A stretch of DNA of 64,000 bases from Oscillospiraceae bacterium (GTDB taxonomy: Bacteria > Bacillota > Clostridia > Oscillospirales > Ruminococcaceae). The stretch covers positions 1-64,000 of the forward strand of contig JAJQGJ010000014.1 of assembly GCA_021200565.1 (NCBI GenBank), written 5' to 3'. Made by a program: the position numbers and the translations under genes. Positions within the stretch are counted from its first letter, which is position 1. Each line of letters opens with the position of its first letter. This document shows, in pieces, positions 1 to 9,362 of this stretch. The notes below the pieces were generated by a model, which saw nothing but the letters and a program-made list of their open reading frames with translations, searched no databases and was not told the origin of the DNA.

Positions 1-16
1 CCTTCTTATTTTTCTT

Positions 17-133
17 CTATTTTGCTATTGACTTTTTATAGCTGGTCTTTCTGTCGATATATGAAATTGCACCAGAACGGCAGTTTTCTCTGCAGAAGGC
101 GCACCGAAAGAGGACGTTTCCGCCCTCTTTCAT
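17..133 (-). CDS. Possible 38-residue cysteine-containing small ORF
   Basis: A short frame begins with ATG just downstream of the PRTase-like gene and encodes a basic peptide with three cysteines (motif CAFCRENC) and a lysine-rich tail. No convincing ribosome binding site is visible, and its first 26 bases form a strong hairpin. It may be only the 3' untranslated region of the gene upstream of it on the minus strand. No family is recognised. Confidence 0.2.
   Translation of the reverse strand: MKEGGNVLFRCAFCRENCRSGAISYIDRKTSYKKSIAK
106..131 (-). terminator. Strong hairpin with GAAA tetraloop after the PRTase-like gene
   Basis: Eleven-base arms (GAAAGAGGGCG and CGTCCTCTTTC on the minus strand) enclose a GAAA tetraloop. 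The single wobble pair is stable only on the minus-strand transcript, so it belongs to the PRTase-like mRNA. There is no U tract, so it may act as a 3' end stabiliser rather than an intrinsic terminator. Confidence 0.45.
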
Positions 134-140
134 GGAAAAA

Positions 141-770
141 TCAGATTTTTGAATAGCCGAAGCTGTTGACGATGGCATCAACCTTCTGACCAGCTTGGCA
201 CATCGGGCACTCACGCTGAACGAATGTCTGGTAGCCGGGGATGTCGTCAGGAGTGAAGACGCTGTGGACAGCGATTCCATTAGACTCGGTGATTGCCGAG
301 AAGATGGAAGCTATGGCAACCAGCTCGCCAGAGTAGTAGTTCAGGCACTCAAGAGCCTTGTTGATGGTCTTGCCGGTTGAAACGGACGAGATGAGAAGAA
401 GAACTCTCTTGCCCCAGATCATCTTCTGGATATTGTCACGGAAGATGAGCTGACCGTTCGAATTGAGCTCGGGGGTGATGACAGCGACGTCTTCGCCCTG
501 GTTGATTCCGCCGGAAGCAAGGCTTTCAGCAAGAAATGCGCCAAGCATCTCAGTTCCCTCCATGCAGATGATGGTGTCGATTGGGGTTGAAGAATAGGTA
601 GCCGCAATCTGAGAAGCTGCATCCTTCGCCATCATATGGCTGGTCTTTATCTTCGTCATGTCGATATAGTTGTTGATGTGCGAGTGGTTTGTGGCAAAAT
701 GCCCGGGAATTACGCTGATTTTGATCTTACGATTCTTTCTCGATTCAATAGTTTTTGCTCTGCCTTCCAT
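141..770 (-). CDS. Phosphoribosyltransferase-like protein (orotate PRTase-like fold)
   Basis: A 209-residue protein beginning MEGRAKTIESRK. The start is fixed by an AAGGAGG site seven to eight bases upstream; an earlier in-frame start lacks one. The core resembles type I phosphoribosyltransferases: a strand and helix around GTEMLGAFLAE, then RVLLLISSVSTGKTI where the family normally has a PRPP loop with two acidic residues (VDDVxTTG). Here those acids are replaced by I-S-S, which makes PRPP catalysis doubtful. A CPMC pair lies near the C-terminus. It may be a pyrimidine-related enzyme or a regulatory relative; the sequence does not decide. Confidence 0.65.
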   Translation of the reverse strand: MEGRAKTIESRKNRKIKISVIPGHFATNHSHINNYIDMTKIKTSHMMAKDAASQIAATYSSTPIDTIICMEGTEMLGAFLAESLASGGINQGEDVAVITPELNSNGQLIFRDNIQKMIWGKRVLLLISSVSTGKTINKALECLNYYSGELVAIASIFSAITESNGIAVHSVFTPDDIPGYQTFVQRECPMCQAGQKVDAIVNSFGYSKI

Positions 771-865
771 AAATTTATCCTCCTTCAAAGATAATCTTAA
801 TTGTGGTAGCAATTATAACACATTTTTTGAACGAAATCAAGAGGGGATATGTGATTAGTTGACAA

Positions 866-1528
866 TTACGCATTAAGCAGTCCTAAAATTTCTAATATCT
901 CCCCCGGCTCATCAACAATATAATCTCCTTCCGCAGCTATCAGGGATTCCCGGCTTCTGAAGCCCCAGGTGCAAGCGATGCACTTAAGTCCTGCATTATG
1001 TGCGGTCTCGACGTCGGTTGCCGAGTCGCCGATGTGGATTACTTCTGACTTATCAGCGCCCGAAAGCTCAATCAGGTGATTCTCATAGCTCGGGTCGGGT
1101 TTTCTTGGGAAGCCCTGCCCGCTTCCGGCAACCAGCTCAAAAGTGCCAGCCGGAAAGCATTCATCTATTATCTTGCTTGCGAACTGATAGGGCTTGTTTG
1201 TCATGACATAGAGCTTAAGCCCGGCTGATTTCAAAGATTTCACAACCTCGGGAATACCGTCATAAACTCTCGATTTATCAAGATAGTGCCCGGCATAGTG
1301 GTTGCAGAAGAGATCGTGAGCTTTGTTTAAGAGCTCCTCATCCTCCCGGAGATTCTCAGGCAAAGAACGCTTCACGAGCATCAGAGTGCCGTTTCCGACG
1401 AATGAGATATATTCTTCTGTTGTGTGAACAGGAAGCCCAAGCTCCCGGAGCGCCGCACTGACGCTGTCGCCCAAATCTTCGGCAGTGTCGACTAACGTCC
1501 CGTCGAGGTCAAAAATCACTGTTTTCAT
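866..1528 (-). CDS. HAD-superfamily phosphatase, phosphoglycolate phosphatase-like
   Basis: A 220-residue HAD hydrolase. Motif I is FDLDGTLVDT at residues 5-14, where the first Asp is the phosphoryl acceptor. Motif II is YVMTNKP near residue 108, motif III is the Lys in RKPDP near 148, and motif IV is GDSATDVETA near 171. The four-helix cap after motif I and overall size match Gph/PpaX-type phosphatases, but the substrate cannot be read from sequence. The start MKTVIFDLDG lies one base after the tgt stop codon, so the two are co-transcribed and probably translationally coupled. Confidence 0.85.
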   Translation of the reverse strand: MKTVIFDLDGTLVDTAEDLGDSVSAALRELGLPVHTTEEYISFVGNGTLMLVKRSLPENLREDEELLNKAHDLFCNHYAGHYLDKSRVYDGIPEVVKSLKSAGLKLYVMTNKPYQFASKIIDECFPAGTFELVAGSGQGFPRKPDPSYENHLIELSGADKSEVIHIGDSATDVETAHNAGLKCIACTWGFRSRESLIAAEGDYIVDEPGEILEILGLLNA

Positions 1529-1529
1529 A

Positions 1530-2693
<1,164 letters not shown>

Positions 2694-2773
2694 TTATGAT
2701 ACATGATTTCCCCCGGAAATGCAAGAGGAAATGCGAAAAACCGCAACGTCAAGTCGACACGATACGGTTTTTA

Positions 2774-2802
2774 TTGACAAGATTTTTTGGTTGTGATATA
2801 AT
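2774..2802 (+). promoter_or_regulatory. Sigma-A promoter of the small toxin-like gene
   Basis: TTGACA, a 17-base spacer and TATAAT form a perfect consensus promoter about 55 bases upstream of the small ORF at 2858. Confidence 0.85.
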
Positions 2803-2857
2803 GTCTGTGACATGAGGAGTGACGGTAAACCTCTTATCTACGGAGGGAGGTGATAAC

Positions 2858-2953
2858 GTGTCAGTATTAGAAGTCATTGCGCTCCTTAATCTGCTCGCCG
2901 TTGTTATCTTCGGAGTAATTGGAGTTTTCCAAAACAACAATAAAAAGAAATAA
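2858..2953 (+). CDS. Small hydrophobic type I toxin-like (holin-like toxin family) peptide
   Basis: A 31-residue peptide starting with GTG directly behind the strong site CGGAGGGAGGTGATAAC. It has a short N-terminus, one hydrophobic helix (LNLLAVVIFGVIGVF) and a polar basic tail (QNNNKKK). This matches the small Firmicutes membrane toxins of TxpA/holin-like type. It has a consensus promoter of its own and faces an opposed consensus promoter 220 bases downstream that would make an antisense RNA over its 3' end. The call rests on architecture; toxicity is inferred. Confidence 0.7.
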   Translation: MSVLEVIALLNLLAVVIFGVIGVFQNNNKKK

Positions 2954-2976
2954 CCGCAACCTAGGTTAGTGGTTTA
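2952..2976 (-). terminator. Hairpin at the 3' end of the toxin and antitoxin RNAs
   Basis: On the minus strand the paired AACC...AACC / GGTT...GGTT arms are followed by ATTTCTTTTTATT, which would end the antisense RNA inside the last codons of the toxin-like gene. The plus-strand form can fold as well. Confidence 0.45.
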
Positions 2977-3044
2977 CGGTCAATCTGCAAGTACTTAATT
3001 TCTGAGGTTGTGCCTAAACTGCTGCAACAGTTTCGTCTCCTCAC
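2955..3044 (-). ncRNA. Putative antisense antitoxin RNA (RatA-like)
   Basis: Transcription from the minus promoter at 3051-3079 would start near 3044 and run into the 3' untranslated region and last codons of the toxin-like gene. The RNA opens with a stem-loop (AAACTG/CAGTTT, 3016-3033) and ends at the hairpin with a U-rich tail. This overlapping convergent layout is the one known for txpA/ratA-type loci. No coding frame is seen in it. Confidence 0.6.
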
Positions 3045-3050
3045 GTCATT

Positions 3051-3079
3051 ATTATACTCTTCTTTCTCCTCTTTGTCAA
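3051..3079 (-). promoter_or_regulatory. Consensus promoter for the antisense RNA
   Basis: On the minus strand TTGACA, a 17-base spacer and TATAAT. It points away from the kinase gene at 3121 and toward the toxin-like ORF. Confidence 0.8.
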
Positions 3080-3120
3080 GAGGATTTTTTGACTTCCAAG
3101 AAATACAGGAGAATTACGCT

Positions 3121-3999
3121 ATGACTGAAAACCGAAATCTTACCGCTGAGGAATGGGCTGAATTTGCACCGGTATTTGAGAAAGCAGGGATTTTCTCTTC
3201 TGGTTCTGTCCGGCGATTTGTTGATACTCGTCTTAACAAAAAATATGATGTCTTTCTTCTGAACGATAATCTTGTGCTGAAAAAGTCTGACCAGGACAAA
3301 GAGAAGTATGATCGGTATTTCGCCGGGCACAGCTTCTCAGTTCCTCAAGTAGTCTCTGCTGTTCAGCACGGCGGCGACTGCTGGGTGAGCATGCCGCTTA
3401 TAGACGGAACTGACGCAAGAGACTGCTCGACTGATGATGCCATGAAAGTCGGCAGGGAGCTTGCAAGGATTCAGAGCTATTATCTTGAAGCCGGCACCAA
3501 TCCTGACGGGTGCAGGAGCTATTTTGAAAGAAAGGTTCTTCGGTTCTGGGAGAAGTCCCGGAAGTATTTTCCCGGATATGAGGGTGTTTTTGAAGCGGTT
3601 GAAGAACGTTTCTTTTCCGCACCACGGACTCTCATCCACGATGATTTTCTGCCTATAAACGCTCTGCTTGACGGCAGGAATGCCTGGCTTATCGACTGGA
3701 CGTATGCCGATATTCTTCCATATTTTCTGGATCTCGGACGTTTTGCGTTTGTCGGGTATGAAGAGGGCAAGCGGTATATTTCCCACGAATCCGCAACGGC
3801 GTTTTTGAACTCCTACTACAAAGAAATGAGCTGTAACCCTCAGTTTGTGGTTGCCAGACAGGAGTTTTCCCGCGACGTCGCAATATCCGCTTTCTGCCAG
3901 TACTCGATGTTTGTCTTCTACAAAGATGATGAAAAGGTGCAAAAGTCTGAGGACTACCGGACACTGAAGAAAATACTTGCATACCTTGAAGCAACATGA
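3121..3999 (+). CDS. Aminoglycoside phosphotransferase/choline kinase-like protein
   Basis: A 292-residue protein kinase-like-fold phosphotransferase. Start MTENRNLTAEEW follows GGAGAATTACGCT; the longer frame to 3010 would run through the antisense promoter region. The catalytic loop is LIHDDFLPIN (HxDxxxxN type) near residue 181 and the Mg-binding segment is LIDWTYADILPYFLDL near 203. The N-lobe has VLKK as candidate ATP-binding lysine. The substrate is unknown: the family includes antibiotic kinases, fructosamine and choline kinases. A terminator follows directly and the gene is monocistronic. Confidence 0.75.
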   Translation: MTENRNLTAEEWAEFAPVFEKAGIFSSGSVRRFVDTRLNKKYDVFLLNDNLVLKKSDQDKEKYDRYFAGHSFSVPQVVSAVQHGGDCWVSMPLIDGTDARDCSTDDAMKVGRELARIQSYYLEAGTNPDGCRSYFERKVLRFWEKSRKYFPGYEGVFEAVEERFFSAPRTLIHDDFLPINALLDGRNAWLIDWTYADILPYFLDLGRFAFVGYEEGKRYISHESATAFLNSYYKEMSCNPQFVVARQEFSRDVAISAFCQYSMFVFYKDDEKVQKSEDYRTLKKILAYLEAT

Positions 4000-4003
4000 T
4001 TAT

Positions 4004-4038
4004 AAAACCCGCACCATTCTCTAGTGATGCGGGTTTTG
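4004..4038 (+). terminator. Rho-independent terminator
   Basis: AAAACCCGCA and TGCGGGTTTT arms around a 14-base loop. It lies between the convergent kinase and Fic genes and may serve both. Confidence 0.75.
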
Positions 4039-4060
4039 TTGACATAAAAAGCAATGCTAT

Positions 4061-5107
4061 TCAGTTCAGGCGATAGTAGCATGTGCTCTTGCCTTTTCCC
4101 TCACGTTTCAATTCGCCGAGGTCAACCAGCTTTCTTAAAGAGCTTTCAACAGAGCTGACGCTTAGGGTCGGGCACAATTCCCGGATGTCCTGCTTGGTGA
4201 ATCTGCCGATTTTTTGCAATGTTGCTTTCCGCACCATTTCTATTGCAGGAAGCTTTTCCTCAACGATGGAGAATCTGTCTTCAAAATCCTTGTATGCTGC
4301 AAGAATCGTGCTGAGGAGGTACTTGATGAACGGCGTCTTGTCCTCAGTTGCTTCATGCCAACCGCTTTGTGACTGACCCAGGGCATCATAGTAAAGGTCT
4401 TTATGACTTGCAATTTTTGCCTCAAGAGAAATATATTTTCCGACATAAAAGCCATTTCGATAAAGAAGCAAGGTTGTGAGAAGCCGGCTCATTCTGCCGT
4501 TTCCATCATTGAAAGGATGGATACAGAGAAAATCGTGAATAAACGTTGGAATTGCAATCAGCGGTTCAACCTCAAAGTTTCCGATAACACGATTATATTC
4601 ATCACAAATCCTGTCCAGTGCTTCCGGTGTTTCAAAAGGCTCAAGCGGTGTGAAAAGAATTTCCGAATGTCCATCGGGATAGGTCGCACTGATATAGTTC
4701 TGAACGTTTTTCGTCTGACCAGCCATGGGATTGAACATATGGCCATACATGATTTTGTGAAGCTGCAGAATATAGTTTCTTGTAATTGGAATAGCATCAA
4801 AGCTCTCGTGAATGACATTCAATACATCTCTATAGCCCGCAATCTCCTGCTCGTCACGGTTTCTCGGCGTTGTTTTATCTTGAACCAGTTGCTTGATACG
4901 TGTGTTGGTAGTGACAATGCCTTCGATAGCGTTGGATGCCTCGGTACTCTGGATTTTTGCAATCTCAACGAGCTTTTCAAGCTCATCAGGGCGCTGCCTG
5001 AGATACATTTCCTGCTTCCCTGCCTCTTTATAGATAGCAGCAATAAGCCCGAGCATCTCGGAATCCCACTTCTGGTTCTTAATTTCGGAATAATTGAACG
5101 GTCTCAT
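4061..5107 (-). CDS. Fic-domain protein with C-terminal winged helix
   Basis: A 348-residue Fic protein. Residues 54-64 contain the inhibitory helix (TEASNAIEGI, S/TxxxE type), which places autoinhibition N-terminal to the Fic core. The core carries the full motif HPFNDGNGRMSR near residues 192-203, with catalytic His and ATP-binding Gly-Asn-Gly-Arg, so AMP (or other nucleotide) transfer is expected. The C-terminal 80 residues (FTKQDIRELCPTLSVSSVES onward) look like a winged helix-turn-helix. This is the common chromosomal Fic/DOC-wHTH form; targets are not known. Confidence 0.88.
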   Translation of the reverse strand: MRPFNYSEIKNQKWDSEMLGLIAAIYKEAGKQEMYLRQRPDELEKLVEIAKIQSTEASNAIEGIVTTNTRIKQLVQDKTTPRNRDEQEIAGYRDVLNVIHESFDAIPITRNYILQLHKIMYGHMFNPMAGQTKNVQNYISATYPDGHSEILFTPLEPFETPEALDRICDEYNRVIGNFEVEPLIAIPTFIHDFLCIHPFNDGNGRMSRLLTTLLLYRNGFYVGKYISLEAKIASHKDLYYDALGQSQSGWHEATEDKTPFIKYLLSTILAAYKDFEDRFSIVEEKLPAIEMVRKATLQKIGRFTKQDIRELCPTLSVSSVESSLRKLVDLGELKREGKGKSTCYYRLN

Positions 5108-5203
5108 TCCCTTAATCGCCTCCCTTTCCCTTAAATTATAGTGGATAATAAGGTAAAAGTCAACTGGTTACGGGAATATTTTTGGCTGAACTCAGCGAGA
5201 GAC

Positions 5204-5557
5204 TTAAATGTAGAACATATACTTATTCACAAACCACCCGATTGCGGTGAAGAAATACTGTTGGATGCAGACGAAGAGTCCGAGGAAGAAGACCGGGATG
5301 GTGGGAAGGTAATAATATCTCATCTTCCAGCCAAGGTCCTTCCAGTATTCCCTTGAACGCCAGTAGATCACTATCCAGTAGATCGAAAGCGGTCCGGTTA
5401 CTATTATGTAGACCTGCGCCGAAAAGCCCAAGAGCAGCACAAGCCACACCTGAAACCGGATATAGAGCTTTATCATTTCCTTTTTCGGACGGTATCTGGC
5501 ATCATGCGGGTTGTCAGAAAATGTCTTTAAAATCTGCAAATCGGTTTTTAAGCCCAT
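5204..5557 (-). CDS. Small membrane protein of unknown function
   Basis: A 117-residue protein with an N-terminal soluble part (about 35 residues) and two to three hydrophobic segments (VWLVLLLGFSAQVYIIV, PLSIYWIVIYW, YYLPTIPVFFLGLFVC). It begins four bases after the MFS transporter stop codon with no obvious own ribosome binding site, so it is probably translationally coupled. No family is recognised. Confidence 0.6.
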   Translation of the reverse strand: MGLKTDLQILKTFSDNPHDARYRPKKEMIKLYIRFQVWLVLLLGFSAQVYIIVTGPLSIYWIVIYWRSREYWKDLGWKMRYYYLPTIPVFFLGLFVCIQQYFFTAIGWFVNKYMFYI

Positions 5558-5561
5558 GACT

Positions 5562-6804
5562 TTACTTTTGCTCTACAGCAGGCGTTCTGTCGGTCAGTAT
5601 GAAGAACACTCCGCCTACTATGAACATGACTGCCAGCGCTCCGACACCGATGCTCGAATTGTCGGTAAGCTGAGTGATGACGGCAACCAGGGTGGTTCCG
5701 AGGAAGGATGCTCCCTTGCCGCAGATGTCATAGATTCCGAAATACTCGCCAGACTTCTCTGGAGGGATAATCTTTGCAAAATATGAACGTGAAAGCGACT
5801 GGATTGCGCCCTGGAAGAGTCCGACTGCAACTGCTAAAATCCAGAACTGATAGAGCTGTCTCAGGAATATTGCATAGACGACGATGAAGAAATATGCGAC
5901 TATGCAAACTATAAGAAGTCTTCCTGACTCTACTTTTCTTGAAAGTCTTCCAAAGGCGAGCGCTGCCGGGAATGCGACTATCTGGGTGACAAGAAGTGCC
6001 AGAACGAGTCCGATACTGCTGAGTCCCAGAGATTCTCCGTATGTAGTCGCCATGTCGATGATGGTGTAGACGCCATCGATATAGAAGAAGAACGCGATGA
6101 GGAAGAAGAGAGCCTTCCTGTTGTGTCCGAGTTCTCTGAAAACGCCGCCGAGGCGCTTTAAGCTCGACTCAACGGGCTTGTCGGTCTTTTCGACATAGTG
6201 AACCTGCTTGTAGTGGCAAAGCCATTGCAACCCACCACACGGCGGTGATCACAAAGTCGATAGCCATAGCAGCTGCAAGACTTATCGGCAGGATTCCCAT
6301 TGTCTGCAGAGCATAGACGGCAATGCAGATGATGAACGGCACGCAGCTTCCTATGTAGCCCCAAGCGTATCCCTGAGCGGAGATTTCGTCCATACGCTCA
6401 TCCGATGTGATGTCGGTCAGCATCGAGTCATAGACAACCAGGCTAAGCTGATAGGCAATCTTTGCGATTGCAAATAAGATCAAGAACCAGAGCCATGACT
6501 GGATGAATCCGAGAGCAATGCAGCCGATTGCGCCAATAAACATCGAAGCCATGAAGATTATCTTCTTGACGCCCTTGATGTCGGATGCAGTTCCCAATGT
6601 CGGTCCTAAAATTGCAACTATTATTGTTGCGGCGGATGTGGTGTAACCCCAGTATGCCAGATAATCGGTTTCCGAGATTCCTGCGTTTGCCGCAAGGACG
6701 TGGAAATATATCGGCAGCAAGGTTGCCACAAGCATCGTAAACGCCGAATTTCCGACGTCATAGAGAACCCACTTTTTCTCCTGCGGAGTCATTTTAAACT
6801 TCAT
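5562..6804 (-). pseudogene. MFS transporter (UMF1/Atg22-like) interrupted by a frameshift
   Basis: Two overlapping frames together make one major facilitator protein. The first (start 6804, MKFKMTPQEKKWVLYDVGNS, typical of UMF1-type MFS) holds about six membrane segments and then runs off into ALPLQAGSLCRKDRQAR. The second frame resumes with YKQVHYVEKTDKPVESSL and carries the other six segments to 5562. The switch lies near 6215-6225. Both halves are well preserved, so the break is recent or a sequencing error. The start overlaps the upstream gene's end by 11 bases. Confidence 0.75.
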
Positions 6805-7657
6805 AATGTCTTTCCTCCATAGCGGTTAGTATCGGAATAGATTGCCAGTCGTCGCCCTTTTCGAAGTTCTTCTCAAACCACGGGAGAAGCTCCTCTTCGC
6901 CAACAGCGAACTTAAGAAAATTGTCGCTGAGTTCAAGACAGAGCTCTTCCGACTTTTTCATAAGCTTCGAAAGCCTCAGGTTTGAGTCCTCACACTTCGG
7001 ATTGGGCTTTTTATTGACGACCATTCCGTGCATACCCTTATAATTACCGGACGCCGCAAGAACGGAATATATCAGAAGTCGCTTCACGTCATTAGGTGCG
7101 ACCAGTAAACCATTGTAGGTGACGAAAGAACGTATCGCCACTTTTGCTTCCTTCTCGGAAACACTATCATAGAACAAAGACATTATCCGGGCATTCTCAT
7201 CCGTCGGGTGGATATGACCCGTGAGATGATGCGTGACGGGGTTCAGTCCGTCGTTTGTCATGAGATACCTGTCGAACTCGACCTCGATTTCCGAGTGAGT
7301 GACTCCGCTGACAGTGAGCTTCTTCTCAACATAGCCGTGACACATACTGTCGAGTGCAAAGTGCCCGACAAATCCCAAGGCATATGCAAGTCTGCGGTTT
7401 CGCTCTTCCTCATTTCCGGCGGAATTTGCAACCGAAGCTGCGTTAGTAAAGAACTCAGCTGCCGGTCTTTCGTGAATGTCCGAGCCAAGCTGTCTTATCG
7501 GGTTCTTTGTAAGAGGCTTATAATAAAAAAGAATATCAGGACCATGAAGCCCTATCTGATAGATTTTGAGATTATTCCGAAGGACGGATCTGGCATCCTC
7601 CGAGTACCGGCGGAGAAGATCTCTTCCGAGTACATAATGTGCATAAGTAGAAGGCAT
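6794..7657 (-). CDS. Zinc-dependent phospholipase C family protein
   Basis: A 287-residue protein of the zinc-dependent phospholipase C/S1-P1 nuclease-like fold. It starts MPSTYAHYVLG; the family's metal ligands are spread along the chain: the N-terminal His, GPDILFY, the GHFALDSMCHGYVE helix near residue 117, and THSEIEVEFDRY near 139. No signal peptide is present, which is usual for this cytoplasmic Clostridia subgroup. The true substrate is unknown. It is co-transcribed with the MFS gene downstream. Confidence 0.8.
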   Translation of the reverse strand: MPSTYAHYVLGRDLLRRYSEDARSVLRNNLKIYQIGLHGPDILFYYKPLTKNPIRQLGSDIHERPAAEFFTNAASVANSAGNEEERNRRLAYALGFVGHFALDSMCHGYVEKKLTVSGVTHSEIEVEFDRYLMTNDGLNPVTHHLTGHIHPTDENARIMSLFYDSVSEKEAKVAIRSFVTYNGLLVAPNDVKRLLIYSVLAASGNYKGMHGMVVNKKPNPKCEDSNLRLSKLMKKSEELCLELSDNFLKFAVGEEELLPWFEKNFEKGDDWQSIPILTAMEERHYEV

Positions 7658-7754
7658 TTTTTATATCACCAACTTATAGCATACCAGAAAACAGCAGATG
7701 TTGCAAGTAAATTTTCATAAAATCCCGATTTATTTTGCGTTAAGCGGCGATAAA

Positions 7755-7788
7755 GAAAATTTCGTGCAAGTCTACCTGCACGAAATCT
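7755..7788 (-). terminator. Terminator of the MATE gene
   Basis: Minus strand hairpin with ATTTCGTGCAGG and CTTGCACGAAAT arms followed by TTTCTTTAT. Confidence 0.75.
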
Positions 7789-7818
7789 CTGCGAAATAAT
7801 TATCGGAATTTGATATTG

Positions 7819-9189
7819 TCAGAACTGAATCTTCTTCTGAATTCTTCTCATCAGGAAGAAAGCGATTATGACTGTAACAAGCTCAGCTAACGGGAATGTG
7901 ATCCAAACTACCCAGTTAAGCCCTGTAGCCTTGACTACCTGTGTCAGTCCCCATGCAACGGGAAGAACGAATATGAGCTGTCTGCAAAGGGAAACAACCA
8001 ATGATTCCGTTCCTCCGTTAAGAGCCTGGAACACGCCCTGAAAAGCAACGTTTGCACCGGCTAAGATAAAGCTTATGCCGATTATGCGCATTGCCTCAAT
8101 GCAGAGCTTCTGAGTTTCGCCGGAAAGTCCGAAGATACTCGAAAGCGGGTTCGCAAGGAGCTCGACAACAAGGGTTCCCACAATCATGATCATCGCCGTG
8201 TAAAGCATACCGTACTTGATGCCGTCCCTGATACGTTTCTTGTCGTTCATGCCATAGCTATATGATACAATAGGAGTTATGGCATCACGAAGACCGAACG
8301 CCGCAAAGAGAATGAACTGCTGAATCTTGTAGAAGAGACCATATGCCGTTACCATCTGCTCGCTTATCTGAACAAGTATTACGTTCAGCGCATAGGTCAT
8401 AAGCGACATGAGAGCCTGTGCAATTATGGCAGGCAGTCCTATCGTATAGATTCCCTTGATTATCTGCCACGAAGGCTTCATGTAACGGATGCTCTTCGAT
8501 ATGTCTTTATTGACCTTAAGATGGAATATAAGTGCCAATGCGAATGAAACGAGCTGACCGATAACGGTTGCATATGCAGCACCCTGAACTCCAAATTCCG
8601 GGCAACCGAGAAGACCGTAAATCATGATGGGATCCATTATAATATTGGTCAAAGCTCCGGCAACCTGAGCGATTGTCGAATAGAGTGCATTACCTGTTGC
8701 CTGCAAAAGCTTCTCAAGAATTGAGTAAAATACGATACCCATTGAAATGGTACAGCAAATCTGCAGGTAGGAAACCGCCATTTCGTAAATTTCAGGATTG
8801 TCGGTCTGGGTTCCGATATAGAATTTGACGCCGAACAGTCCGAAAAGCAGGAACACAATATAGATCACACACCCTAAAAACAGTGCGTTTCCGGCAACCT
8901 CACTCGCCTTTTCTTTGTTGCCCTGCCCAAGGCACCTTGCCATAAGCGCATTTACACCGACACCTGTTCCGACGCCGATTGCAACCATGAGCATCTGCAG
9001 AGGAAATGCAAGAGTCAGGGCATTTAAAGCCTGCTCGCCGGTTTCTGCAATATTCGAGACAAAGGCACTGTCAACAATGTTATAGAGCGCCTGAAGCATC
9101 ATCGACAGAATCATTGGTATGCCCATTGACAGCATAAGCTTCGGGACGGGCACAGTCGCCATCTTGTTTGTTTGAATTTTCTCTTCCAT
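7819..9189 (-). CDS. MATE family multidrug efflux transporter
   Basis: A 456-residue Na+/H+-coupled MATE antiporter with about twelve membrane segments arranged as two six-helix halves. The N-terminal half shows the typical [20 protein letters not shown] and VDSAFVSN segments; [14 protein letters not shown] opens the second half. The start [13 protein letters not shown] is chosen because GGAGGACTCT precedes it. The leader region contains a terminator hairpin (9227-9269) just after a consensus promoter, so expression may be controlled by readthrough. Confidence 0.9.
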   Translation of the reverse strand: MEEKIQTNKMATVPVPKLMLSMGIPMILSMMLQALYNIVDSAFVSNIAETGEQALNALTLAFPLQMLMVAIGVGTGVGVNALMARCLGQGNKEKASEVAGNALFLGCVIYIVFLLFGLFGVKFYIGTQTDNPEIYEMAVSYLQICCTISMGIVFYSILEKLLQATGNALYSTIAQVAGALTNIIMDPIMIYGLLGCPEFGVQGAAYATVIGQLVSFALALIFHLKVNKDISKSIRYMKPSWQIIKGIYTIGLPAIIAQALMSLMTYALNVILVQISEQMVTAYGLFYKIQQFILFAAFGLRDAITPIVSYSYGMNDKKRIRDGIKYGMLYTAMIMIVGTLVVELLANPLSSIFGLSGETQKLCIEAMRIIGISFILAGANVAFQGVFQALNGGTESLVVSLCRQLIFVLPVAWGLTQVVKATGLNWVVWITFPLAELVTVIIAFFLMRRIQKKIQF

Positions 9190-9226
9190 AGAGTCCTCCG
9201 TATAATATAAGTATATTTTTACAAAC

Positions 9227-9269
9227 AAAAAAGAGCTGCAAACAGCCGGATTTACGCCGTTTGCAACTC
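9227..9269 (-). terminator. Terminator hairpin in the leader of the MATE gene
   Basis: Minus strand GAGTTGCAAACGGC and GCTGTTTGCAGCTC arms followed by TTTTTTG. It sits 90 bases after the lipoprotein gene stop but also immediately downstream of a promoter-like sequence, so it is either the lipoprotein terminator or an attenuator for the MATE gene. Confidence 0.75.
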
Positions 9270-9280
9270 ACTGTGATTTT

Positions 9281-9309
9281 ATTTTAGCATTTTCAAGTCA
9301 AACTGTCAA
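9281..9309 (-). promoter_or_regulatory. Promoter-like sequence upstream of the leader hairpin
   Basis: TTGACA, 17 bases, TAAAAT on the minus strand; the predicted start near 9274 is only a few bases before the terminator hairpin. Confidence 0.55.
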
Positions 9310-9362
9310 GAGGCATTTTGCCCAAGAAAAGCGAACTTATAGAGCCTCAGATTTGCCTGATT

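Noticed and set aside
6169-6230. Programmed frameshifting in the MFS gene
   Set aside because: No slippery heptamer and downstream structure are visible at the junction and family residues appear to be missing.
9080-9271. 63-codon minus frame across the MATE leader (leader peptide)
   Set aside because: It starts within the terminator stem, has no ribosome site and runs far into the MATE gene in another frame.
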